This document shows, one piece after another, positions 54,655 to 64,000 of a stretch of 64,000 nucleotides of DNA (within the stretch, counting starts at the first letter, position 1; the number at the start of each line of letters is the position of its first letter). The stretch covers positions 8,988,875-9,052,874 of the forward strand of contig NC_052666.1 of assembly GCF_016802725.1 (NCBI RefSeq), given 5' to 3'. The notes under the pieces were generated by a model. The model saw only the letters and a list, made by a program, of their open reading frames with translations, did no database searches and was not told where the DNA came from. The DNA is from Solenopsis invicta (lineage: Eukaryota > Arthropoda > Insecta > Hymenoptera > Formicidae). Both the position numbers and the translations under genes were made by a program.

Positions 54655-54820
54655 CTAAATGGTTGATGATTTTCCCTCACGAGGATGAAGATGATATCTT
54701 TTACAAAGATGAAAACGCTTTGCAATGTTACAATTGTTATCCTGCTTGTGAGGATGTTAGTTACGATGTATTTAGTTGGAGAAGTTCCATGTCTCCCGGT
54801 GGATACAATACTAACTTATT
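54655..54820 (+). CDS. Single exon resembling a pickpocket-type DEG/ENaC channel
   Basis: Acceptor TTTATGGTATAG and donor GTAAGTAT bracket 166 bases that are open in one phase: KWLMIFPHEDEDDIFYKDEN, ALQCYNCYPACEDVSYDVFS and WRSSMSPGGYNTNLL. The CYNCYPACEDVSYDV block matches the C.CLP.C....Y pattern of the Cys-rich extracellular domain of DEG/ENaC sodium channels (ppk in flies). Starts with two bases and ends with two bases of split codons. No other exon of the gene is in the window, so it is either an exon in very long TE-filled introns or an isolated gene fragment. The reading frame and splice signals look under selection, unlike everything around it. Confidence 0.65.
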
Positions 54821-54876
54821 GTAAGTATACAAGATGAATCAAAGAACAACCTACAATAAAATGTTTTATTTGTAAC

Positions 54877-55019
54877 GGGCGAATCCCAATAACACGAGGG
54901 ACCGATAGCACACCACCACTCATAGCGGCCAATGCCTAGAGTTTTTCCGACGGTTTGGTTAGATAAGTCAAGATGATTGATTGGTGGGCTATCGCACCGT
55001 GGGCTATCGGATCCCGTCC
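54877..55019. mobile_element. Second copy of the 9-bp-duplication MITE (143 bp)
   Basis: Same ends as 6807-6953, flanked by ATTTGTAAC (54868-54876) and ATTCGTAAC (55020-55028), one mismatch. Lies 57 bases after the DEG/ENaC-like exon. Confidence 0.85.
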
Positions 55020-55189
55020 ATTCGTAACTTATACTTATAACAAATTTTATTTTACCAAAATTTTGTCTGAAACTTACTTTTTATTAGACAGAAATAAGGA
55101 AAAATCAATGAGCAACATACATATGTCAAAATCATATTATAGTCTCTTATTCAAAAATAAACAATACAATGCGTTTTATTAATTTTTTT

Positions 55190-55480
55190 CAAGGTTGACA
55201 AGTAACGCATTATTTGTAACGTCGTTACAGTTACAATTACTTTTTCTGGTAACAAATGAGTGACGGCGTTACATTTCATAATTTATAACAATAACGATAA
55301 CAAGTTACATTTTGTCGATAATTGTAACGATTTGAATAGTTATTTTTATCGTTGTTTTGTATAAATGGAGTTCATTAATTTGCTAGATGATAGCAATCCG
55401 ACGACAGGAAACAATTTTTATGATCAAACAATTCTAATATTGAGAGTAATGGTAGAAGGTGAATTACAGACCCCTATGTG
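55190..55480 (+). mobile_element. Possible hAT-type 5' end
   Basis: Clustered GTAACG and CGTTAC motifs (for example GTAACGTCGTTACAGTTAC at about 55221) are typical of hAT subterminal regions. A short frame from ATG at about 55366 (MEFINLLDDSNPTTGNNFYD) ends after about 40 codons. No transposase core follows, and no terminal repeat is confirmed. Confidence 0.3.
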
Positions 55481-55484
55481 TTAG

Positions 55485-55545
55485 TGCGTATACGTGTACG
55501 TGTACGTGTGCTTGTGTGCGTGCGTGTGTGCGTGCGTGCGTAGGG
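55485..55545. repeat. GTGCGT/ACGTGT microsatellite
   Basis: Run of ACGTGT, GTGTGC and GTGCGT units. Confidence 0.9.
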
Positions 55546-55609
55546 TGTGGGTGCGACGTCACAGGGAGCAAGAGAGCTTGATATTGTAGCGAGGAGAGGG
55601 GGCAAAATT

Positions 55610-57800
55610 CTCTCTCTTTTTCTTTCTTTTCTCTCTCCTTTCTTCTGCTTCCTTATCCGATCCCTCCTCCTTTTACTTTGCGCATATCACTCCTGCAACA
55701 TTATCAACTGCGCTAACCCAATGCTCATGCAATTCTGCTGGTCCTGACTCTCTCACTCGTTGCTTCATTTTGGACTGTCTTCCCGTCATCTTCTATCCTG
55801 TCCTGGACCTTCTAAACCTTTTCTTTAACTCTTCTTCCTTTCCCTCTCTCTGGAAACGCTCCCACGTCATTACTCTTCCCAAGATCAAGACTTCTTCCTC
55901 TCTCTTCGATTTTCGTTTTATCTCTCTTCTATGTTACCTGTCCAAAGTCCTTAAGCGTATCGTTTTTGGCCAATTATCGTCTTTTTTCGCATCTCCTTCT
56001 CGATCCTCTTCAGTCCGGCTTCCGACGGATTTGCAGCACGCAGACTGCTCTTGTTAAGCTGACAGATGACATCAGGCTGGCTATTGATCAACGGAAGGTC
56101 ACCTTGCTCATTTTGTTCAATTTTTCCAAGGCCTTTGACTCTGTCAGCCACGAGTTGCTGCTGTGTAAGCTCTTTCTATTCGCCATTTCTGCTCCCGTCT
56201 AGCGCTGGTTTCCGTCCTATCTCACTGACAAATCTCAACGCGTCCGCGGCCCGGACGGCTTTTCTTTCTGGTCCCGCATTTCGTCTGGCATCTCTCAGGG
56301 TTCCGTCCTTGGTCCCCTGCTTTTCGCCATGTACATCGACGACTTGAGGTCAGTGATTCGCCACTGTCACCACATTCTGTACGCTGACGACTTGCAAATC
56401 TATCTGCACTTTTTCCCTGCTGGCTTTGAGGTCGCATTGGGGAGAATCAGAGAGGACATCTCAGCAATTGAGCGGTGGGTTTTCAGGAATCGCCTGACCA
56501 TTAACGTCGGAAAAACAAAGACCATGCTCATGGGAATTGCCCGCCACGTCAACAATATTCAGGCGCATACGCCCTCTCTCTCAAGCTAAACGGGTCTCCC
56601 ATCGAGTTTATAGATCAAGCCGTCAACCTCGGACTGACTCTTACTGCCACCCTTAACTGGTCCGAGCAAATCAAAACCGTGTCTCAGCGCGTCAACGGTG
56701 TTTTGTGGCGCTTAAAATACTTTAGGCATTATCTTTTACGCCTTTTTCGCGTTCGTCTTGTGATCTCCCTAATTTTCCCCTTTTTTGATTATTGCTCTGC
56801 CGTTCTCACCAATTTTACCGGGCAGCAAAGCCTCAGATTTCGTCGCTTGATAAATGCTTGTATAAGGTTCATCTTTAATCTCTATTGGGATGATTATGTC
56901 TTTCACTATTACTCCCAGCTTAGGGCTGAGCACATCAGACAAGTAATCCTACTTTCTAGGATGCTTCATTTTCTCTATCCTGCACACCGAAACGCCATCT
57001 TACTTAACCTCTTCTTCCCTGTTCCCGGTCTTGTGCTGCCTCGCGGAGCTCTCCGCTCGACCTTGCCGTTCCTACCTGCCGCACTTCCACTTATCAGTGC
57101 TCCTTCGCTTCTGTGGCTCCATCTCTATGAAATTCCTTGCCTGTTTCTATTCGCGATGCCGAGTTCATCGGCTTATTTAAACAAGACCTTGGCGCATATT
57201 TACGGCGGGAGAGGGAGGTCTAGCCTCCACTTATCTCACCTTACTCTATTCTGATCCTTTCCACTCTCTCTACGTAAAATCTTATTTTTGTTAATGGCAA
57301 AAAGGGCGAGTACACGTGATTTTCTCTCTTTCTCACCCTTTTTGTCACTATTTTATTTTTTATTTTTCTCATATTTTTTTTGTTAATAACAAGAGAGGCA
57401 AGCACATATATTTCCTTTTCTTTTATTTATTTATCTCATCTTGCAAGCATTCTCGCTCCTTCTGTTATCTTAGCCACTTCTTTATTTATCCTTCTTGTTT
57501 TTGTTAATAACAAAAGACGCAAGCACATGCATTTCTATTTCTTTTATTTATCTTATTTTGTGTATCTCATTTATTTTTTTTCTTCTTCGTTGCTTTAATT
57601 ATGTTATTTTATTTTATCTTAGTTTGTTATTTTTTTGTTGTTATTATCTTCACTTATCTTTGTTTTCTTTATTTTCTGTTATTTTTATTATATTTTTTTA
57701 AATTTTATTTTTTGTTTCTACTCATTGTACTCTATGCTTATAGTTTGTCCTTTAGAGGGCTTGCCCTAGGGCAGTAATAAACGCACAATCAATTTCTCTC
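55610..57800 (+). mobile_element. Jockey-like LINE copy 2, 5'-truncated
   Basis: Starts in the reverse transcriptase near the NAAGP-equivalent and ends with the family hairpin (about 57752-57766), CAGTAATAAA and a (TC)n tail. The 3' noncoding part has three spaced copies of TTTTTGTTAATAACAAAAGA followed by GCAAGCACAT (57284, 57374, 57496), each able to fold. Confidence 0.85.
55745..57256 (+). pseudogene. LINE reverse transcriptase, copy 2, frameshifted
   Basis: Pieces in different frames: FILDCLPVIFYPVLDLLNLF (55770), SGFRRICSTQTALVKLTDDI, LILFNFSKAFDSVSHELLLC, a TAG near 56200, GISQGSVLGPLLFAMYIDDL, YADD (56380-56391), FRNRLTINVGKTKTMLMGIA with a stop at about 56588, then SQRVNGVLWRLKYFRHYLLR and FDYCSAVLTNFTGQQSLR. 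Closely similar to copy 1 at 20128. Inactive. Confidence 0.85.
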
Positions 57801-57825
57801 TTTCTCTCTCTCTCTCTCTCTTTCT

Positions 57826-58248
57826 TGTCATGGGATCGAAACCGTGATCCTCGCGTCGTCTCCAGCTGGGTACTGCGGTCAGCCAGAGTACTTACTATTA
57901 AAAATTTTCCCGACAGGGTGCAGGTCTCTTCTTCTCGCAGTAGTCTATCGCCCCCCTAGACTAGGCCACCTCTCGATATTCAGAACCGAATTCGAGAGAC
58001 TGCACCCATCCTTCGCAGCTGCCGCCATTCTCGGCGATCTCAATATAGATCTCAACCGGTCCACGTATGATACCGACTTCTTACTTGACTTCATTGCCTC
58101 TAATCACCTCCTTTTAGTACTTTTTGCAGAAAGGTATCACACCACGCTATCACATTCTAAGCTCGACCATTGCTTAGTCAGTGACGCAAACTTCGTCAGA
58201 TCTTGGTATCAGCAGGCAGTTCTATTTCTTTCTGCTATGTCTTTTTAG
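57826..58248 (+). pseudogene. LINE endonuclease (EEP) fragment, same family
   Basis: ILASSPAGYCGQPEYLLL, LLLAVVYRPPRLGHLSIF, AAILGDLNIDLNRSTYDTDF and SHSKLDHCLVSDANFVRSWY are j-type LINE endonuclease blocks (GDLN, D/H pair). Open for 135 codons, ending in unrelated residues before the last catalytic SDH, so 3'-truncated. It begins directly after the tail of LINE copy 2. A separate copy, or the displaced 5' part of a relative. Confidence 0.8.
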
Positions 58249-58254
58249 TTTTTC

Positions 58255-61200
58255 AATCAGCATGCGAGAGACAATACACTTTATAGACAAATAAAACAGT
58301 TTGCTTTATTACATCAAAACGATAAAACTTGACGCCATTACAAGAAGTTCGCCCGTCAGCAAAAAAAAAATAGATCTAAAAGATTAAGATGCGACTCTCT
58401 TGAGCACAACGAAACAGTGCTTCTACACCTACACCTACAATGGCAGCAGTGAACAAAGCTATTGAACTGACCTTTTAACATTTAACGCTCCCACTTTTTG
58501 TTCAGTCACATTGATTACTGATATTAAATCTCGGTTTAAACAAAACTTATCGCGTGGCAATGCCTTTGTCAAGAAATCGGCTAATTGCTTCTTGGAAGGT
58601 ATATACTCAATAACTATATTCTGATTCTCAATTCTCAATTTATTCACATTCTTTGATGTAGTGGTATTTAACGTCTATATGTTTGGTCAATTTATGATGT
58701 TCAGAGTTTTTCATCAACCTAATAGCACTTCGGTTGTCTACAAAGAGAGTAGTAAGTTTGTTTGAAGTCACTTGAAGTTCTGTCAGCATCCTTTAAAGCC
58801 ACATTGTTTCTTGAGCTGCTGTCGATGCTGCGATGTACTCCGCTTCTGTTGAGCTGCTTACACATTCCTGACGATGCGATGACCAAGTAACTGGTGCTCC
58901 AGCTAGGATACTGAGATATCCCGTTGTAGATTTGCGGGTTATTATATCTTCAACAAAATTAGCATCTGAGTATACTTTGAGTTCGTCGTGAATACCTCGA
59001 TAGCAGATACCATAACTTCTTGTTCCAGCGAGATAACGCATGATTCTTTTTACAGCTATCCAATGGTTTTCAGAGGGATTATTTAAGAACTTGCTGACTT
59101 GTCCAACTGCGAACGCAATGTCAGGCCGTGTCACCACTGCCAAGAACATGAGGCTGCCAACTGCCTCTCGATATGGTTTGTCAAGATTCTTCCGACTTTC
59201 TCTATCTTCACTCTGTAGTTTTAGACCTGGATCTGCCAGTATCTTTTGAGGGTTACAATCTTGCATATTGAATTTGGTCAGGATTCGTTCAATATATCCC
59301 TGTTGACTCAGAGACATTAATTTGTTCTGTTTATCTCTATTGATTTCAATTCCGACAAAATAGTTTGATTCGTCTATTTTAATTTCGAACTGCGAACTGA
59401 GTTCTTTGATTACAAGTGCTAATGTATCAGAACAACTACTCCATAGTATACCGTCATCTACACATAGTGCGAGCCAAATTTCTACTCCATTTATTATTGA
59501 TCAGAAAATACATTTATCAGATTCCAATGGTTGCAAGTTGAATAGGCTGAGAAACTTACAAAATTTCCTGTTTCAGCATCGTGGTGACTGCTTGAGCCCG
59601 TACAAAGTTTTTCTCAGCTTACAGACCCATGTCTGGGTCTTTGTTCTGAAAACCTTCAGGCTGCTTCATATATAAATCTTCTGTTAAATCACCGTAGAGA
59701 AATGCGGTCTTTATGTCGAACTGTAGGATTTCCATATCATTGATCGTTGCAAGTGCGAGAAGAATTCGAATCAAATCATATCAAACTACAGGCAAAAATG
59801 TTTCCATCTAATCGATGCCCTGTTTTTGCGAGTATTTTTTAGCGCATAAACGAGCCTTAAAGCATTCAATTCTTCCATCTGGTTTTCTTTTAATTTTGTA
59901 GACCCATTTGCAATCGATAACTTGTCGACCTGGAGGTAAAGATGTTACTGTCCGAGTTTCATGCCTGCTTAACGAAACCATTTCTTCCTTCATGGCATTT
60001 TTCCACTCCTTGGCATTTTCATCAACAACTGCCTATTGATAGATTTGAGGTTCGTCATATATTGCCACGCATGCCATGTCAATAGTTGCCTGACATGCAT
60101 TGAATCTGTCTGGTGCTTTTAGAGTTTTCCTGTCACAAAGTGTAGGACACTTATTCTCTGGTTGAGACCCTTTTTTTTCTTTTCTTTTTCTTTTTCCTTT
60201 TTCTTCCACATTTTTGTCCTGCAGATCATCTTCCTGTACAACTTCCTGTACGTCTTCCTGTACACTTTTCTTTGACAAGTATACCATGTACTCCGGATTG
60301 TTAACCAGAGCGCTTGAGGTATTTCCCTCGTTGAATGTCATGTCTCTCGCTACTGTGACTTTTCTTGTATTTTGATTATACAACCTATAATTTGTGTTAT
60401 ATCCATCATAGCCGATGAAGATAACCTTTTCTGCCTTGCTGTCAAACTTACCACGAGCAATTTTTGGTATATAGACATAAGCTTCTGCTCCGAATTTTCT
60501 CATGTGCTTGAGAGTTACTTCCTTGCTACTAAATTTTCCAAATAGAGTAACGTTGTCGTGTACCTTGCTTGGTCGCCTGTTTAAAATGTAGACACTTGTG
60601 TTTACAGCTTCAGCCCATAATGTCTCTGGAAGGTTTGCATCAATGAGCATAGTGCGTGCACACTCCACAATGGATTGATTCTCACGTTCTATACGTCCGT
60701 TTTGCTCCGCACAATATGGCGCCGTTCTTTCTGCAATAATTCCGGTCTTGTTGAAATGATTGATAAATTGTTCATTTACGAACTCGCGCCCGTTATCGCT
60801 CCTAAAAATTTTAATTTTATTGCCCCTCTGTCTTTCGATCATCTGTTGAAATTGTAGGAATGTACTAAATGTATTGCTCTTATGTTTCATGAAGCACACA
60901 AATCGATATGACGTGCAATCATCTTTAAACAACAAAAATTAGTTTGCGCCACCAAACTGGCATTTTTCCACAAACGTCTGAGTGAATAAACTCTCCCGGT
61001 TTACTAGTACGATTATTTAAATTGGCATGAAACGGTAATCGATGCATCTTACCGGATTGATATGATTCGCAAAAAAACTTGTTGATGTTACTTGTTTTTA
61101 CTTCTGGAATTAGTCCCTGACTTGCCATTTCCTTGAAAATATTAATGCCTGGATGACCGAGCCTCTCGTGCCACAGCCTCACTGACTCTTCCGTTGCTAC

Positions 61201-61848
61201 ATTTGCTTGTTCGATTCCTTTTTCCTTGAACAGCATCGTGTAGCACTGATTTGTCATTTTAATGCCCGTAGCGATAACTTTTTGATTTCGCACCTCGATC
61301 TTGCTGTCGTCGAAAGTGACCTTAAACTGCTTGCTCGTAGCGGCTCCCACTGAAAATAAATTTTTCTTTAATTTTGGTACATAAAAAGTATTTTCCAATA
61401 TACATGGCTCCTACTGTCCATTGACGAGTGCTAAAACTTCCACTGAGCCAATGCCTTCCGCCTGCACGAACGAGTTGTCACCTATCTGTACCATATTCGA
61501 CAAACTGTCTATTAATTGGAACACTGTGAACCAGTCTTTGTGAAAAGTCATGTGTTTTGACGCACTGTCCGCGAGCCATGCGTTTTTACACCCGGCTCTG
61601 AAATGTTTTTAAGTTCGGCACTTAAGGCTACGGTTTTCGAATCGTCCTCTTGATCGTCCTTTTTCTGCTTAGCCTTCCATTTAAGACAATTACGTTTCAT
61701 ATGACCGGCCTTTTTACAATAAAAGCACGTAAAACCATATCAATTGATTTTCCTTTGTCACTGCTCTATTGTCATTTTGCGAAAGATTCTTTTTTTTCTT
61801 CAGCACATTCAATGCTGCGAATGCCGCCGCAACATCAGCTCCTTTTCC
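58255..61848 (-). mobile_element. Copia-type retrotransposon, 5'-truncated
   Basis: Minus strand in order: zinc knuckle (61727-61686), GAG-pre-integrase, integrase, reverse transcriptase, RNase H. The 3' end near 58260 has TAATAAAGC and TGTCTCTCGCATGC, probably LTR R-U5 sequence; no paired LTR. The 5' end is cut by LINE copy 3 at about 61849. Confidence 0.85.
58459..61848 (-). pseudogene. Copia polyprotein, broken
   Basis: Reading the minus strand: Gag tail with knuckle CFYCKKAGHMKRNC; the pre-integrase block LWHERLGHPGINIFKEMASQ; integrase Asp residues in HSDVCGKM and FRSDNGREFVNEQF and Glu in QNGRIERENQSIVE (frame 60935-60033, 300 codons); reverse transcriptase start VIDCKWVYKIKRKPDGRIEC, AFLYGDL and the active site CVDD (59464-59453, Cys replacing the usual Tyr); RNase H frame 59317-58793 (SLMFLAVVTRPDIAFAVGQV, SSSTEAEYIAAS), then a stop and the tail EYIPSKKQLADFLTKALPRD. 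At least six stops or shifts. Order IN before RT is diagnostic for Copia. Confidence 0.9.
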
Positions 61849-63175
61849 TCATCCTGGAAACGGTTTTACGTTTTTCCCCTCCTAAATACTAACAATCCTA
61901 CTTCCCTTCTTAATTTCCGTCTGATCTTTATGCTCTGTGCTTTGTCAAGATTCTTGAGCGAATCGTCTTCGATCATTTGTCTGATCATCTTTCCCGACAC
62001 AATCTTCTTGATCCTTTTCAAATAGGCTTTAAGAGAAATCACAGCACCGCTCTCATTAAACTGGTAGATAACATTCGACTAGGTAGATACCATCGACGAG
62101 CGAAAGGTTACTTTTTTTATTATGTTTGACCTTACCAAGGCCTTTCACTCGGTCTCACATGCTCTCCTGTTGCACAAAATGCGCGCTTTTTATATTTTGC
62201 TATCTGTATTGGCCTGGTTTAGCTCCTACTTGTTGGGGAGATTCCAATGAGTGCGAGGATCCGACGGGACAATCTCCTCTTGGTCGCGCATCCGGGGTGG
62301 GTTACTTCAGGGTTCTATTCTCGATCCTTTACTGTTTTCAATATTTATAAAGAATCTTAAGCGCTCGTTTCGGCATTGCAACCATCTGCATGCAACCATA
62401 TGCAGATGATCTGCAAATCTACATTCAATTTCCCCTTCACGACCTCGAGAGGGCAACCGGAATGATTAGGGAGGACATTGATTGAGCGGTGGGCAGCCTT
62501 AAACCACCTACGGCTTAGCGTAAAGAAAACTAAAGCAACTCTTTTTGGTAGTGCCAGATATTTTAACGTCATCCCAACCGCGAATATTATACTCTACTTA
62601 CACAACATGCAAATTGAGTTTGGGGACTCTGTTTGCAACTTAGTGCTGAACATCACCAGCAGTCTCAATTGGGCCGACCAAGTCCGTTCTACCTCATGCA
62701 GAGTAAACGGGGTTCTCTGGTGCTCAAAGTATTACAAAAATAGTCTTTTGCGTCTTCTAAGGGTACGTCTCATTATATCGCTCACTTTTTCCTTTTTTGA
62801 TTATTGCGCCGCCGGGTTAACTGATCTTACCGTACATCTTAAACTCAAACGCATGATGAATGCGTTCGTTTCATTTTTGATCTTTGTCAGGACGAGCATG
62901 TGTCCCCGTTCTACATCGTCTCGGATGGCTTACCATCGATGACCGAAGAGAATATTTAATCTGTATTCTAGTTTACACCATCATCCACTTAAGATCTTCT
63001 CCTTTCACTGCCTCTCATTTAGATTTCGCTTTACCTTCCTGCCGTACCTCCACTTTTCAACATTCATTTATTTACACCAGCTGTAAATGGTGGAACTCCC
63101 TCCTATCTGGTATGAGGGAGGGAAATTCACTAAAATTAATCAGGCTCTTTTTCTTTGATCATCTGCGGTAGAGGG
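61849..63175 (+). mobile_element. LINE copy 3, diverged, inserted in Copia
   Basis: Begins WKRFYVFPLL at a point equivalent to WKRSHVIPLP in copy 1, so 5'-truncated. The family 3' hairpin and (TC)n tail are not seen; the coding part ends near 63171. Confidence 0.75.
61852..63171 (+). pseudogene. LINE reverse transcriptase, copy 3, heavily broken
   Basis: LNFRLIFMLCALSRFLS, FDLTKAFHSVSHALLLHKM, GLLQGSILDPLLFSIF, YADDLQIYIQF (62399-62431), NHLRLSVKKTKATLFGSARY, SCRVNGVLWCSKYYKNSLLR, FDYCAAGLTDLT, and RLGWLTIDDRREYLICILVY to the end. Stops and shifts throughout; more diverged from copies 1 and 2 than those are from each other. Confidence 0.8.
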
Positions 63176-64000
63176 GCGCGGGCCAACCTCAAATCTAAAT
63201 GCAACTTAATTAAGTAAAGACGCGATTACTTTTAGGCACGCTGCACTAACAATGCTACTCACAATTTTCCTCTTTTTTTGGTACGATGAGGGAAATGCTC
63301 ATGGCACACCAGGCTGGCTAGACCTGGTAGTGTTAGACTTGAGTCGGAACGGTGCTAACCCGGCCACATAATTTCAGCGACCAAGCTCGTCCCCCTTGCC
63401 TACCATCTCACCGAGCCACCTCGCCCCATATGAAGGAAGGCCCCGGCCAACAATACGTTTTTCCTTCAGTAGCTTTCCGCCGGGGTCGGAGCGTGAGCCC
63501 CCCGACGCGCCAGTTCGTCCGGTTGGGAGAGGATGTGCCAGGGCGGCGAGCCGAGATACGTCAGCTGCCGCTTGTCCACCCCGGGGTAGCACCGTGCAAG
63601 CACGGCACGCCCTCCCCGCGCTCCTTCAGGGCAAGAGGCGAGCACCGAATTTACCCGTTTTGCGCCAAGGTCCAGTGGTCCCTCGGGACCGACCAGGGCT
63701 ACCTCCTATCCACGAGTGGCCGACCCGCCGGATGAGCGGAGACCCCGACTCATCGGGCGGCCCCTAGCCAGGGTCCTCGTCTTCTGAGCATCCCCGAGCG
63801 CAGGGGCAGCCGGAAACAAGGCCCAGGATCGCGGGGTGCCCCCCCAGGGGATCACTCCGCGGCCCTATCACCTCCGAAGATAGGCGACCCTGGGGGAGAA
63901 GACGTCAACGCCTTCTCCACCCGGGGTCTCAACGCCTTCTTGGCAGGGGTGCTCGAGTTGAATCCCACTCGCTTCTCCCGTTGTGGGAGAGGGAGGGGCT
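63176..64000. other. GC-rich unassigned block, runs off the window
   Basis: Strongly GC-rich from about 63330, with many short inverted repeats (for example CCCCAGGGTC-type stems) and TCAACGCCTTCT twice (63906 and 63929). Frames are long only because stops are rare. Texture resembles untranslated parts of R-type LINEs, but nothing is identified. Confidence 0.3.

Overview
This is a eukaryotic, almost certainly insect, nuclear window made nearly entirely of transposable elements (TEs). The mixture suggests a hymenopteran, probably an ant: DUF4817-type DDE transposases with 41-residue D-to-D spacing, mariners, Tc1, a pogo/Tigger element with a PHD-like finger, Harbinger, Penelope-like elements, BEL/Pao, Gypsy, Copia and jockey-like LINEs. 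That taxon call is inference. No rRNA, CRISPR array or bacterial-style operon is present. The only convincing host-gene piece is one spliced exon (54655-54820) resembling the Cys-rich extracellular region of a pickpocket-type DEG/ENaC channel.

Layout. 1-1264: 3' part of a DD41D-type element (e1). 1313-5207: two long TG...CA LTR-like units (A, B) in inverted orientation, the whole palindrome bracketed by a 25-bp direct repeat. 6093-8219: a fold-back element nested in a relative, carrying a 147-bp insertion with a 9-bp target duplication. 9104-14845: a Penelope-like remnant with inverted flanks, invaded by a Tigger element (transposase 11187-13127). 15530-16815: a complete but mutated mariner. 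19880-22412: a jockey-like LINE. 22408-23263: a relic DDE element. 23668-24954: a second mariner inside a GT/GC minisatellite. 25379-27663: a Tc1 element. 27705-29406: a third LTR-like unit. 29430-30060: a MITE. 30173-32676 (e2) and 32683-35834 (e3): two related DD41D elements placed back to back.

35842-38441: a Gypsy remnant with LTR, tRNA-Pro-type primer site, gag and an array of hairpin-like motifs instead of pol. 39144-39545: a mariner fragment. 39752-43004: a Harbinger element interrupted by two palindromic MITEs. 43150-45560: a LINE endonuclease fragment and a BEL/Pao integrase. 46147-46436: a fold-back element. 50460-51530: an unrecognised coding-like block, possibly viral-derived. 51704-52972: a second Penelope-like element with an uninterrupted GIY-YIG frame. 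53250-53945: an R1-like reverse transcriptase. 53950-54360: another LTR-like fragment. 55610-58248: two LINE fragments. 58255-61848: a Copia element (minus). 61849-63175: a third LINE, then GC-rich DNA to the end.

Most transposase, reverse transcriptase and integrase frames are broken. The clear exception is e3, with an intact 351-codon transposase, about 406-bp terminal inverted repeats and TA target duplications. The most interesting signal is a 41-43 bp motif just downstream of the transposase in all three DD41D elements (1, 3 and 12 copies). Its stem sequences change between elements in a compensatory way while a GGGG loop and a trailing GCACCC(C) stay fixed, the pattern of an H-type pseudoknot or a structured binding site. 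In e3 the 12 copies form four trimers of the type A-A-B.
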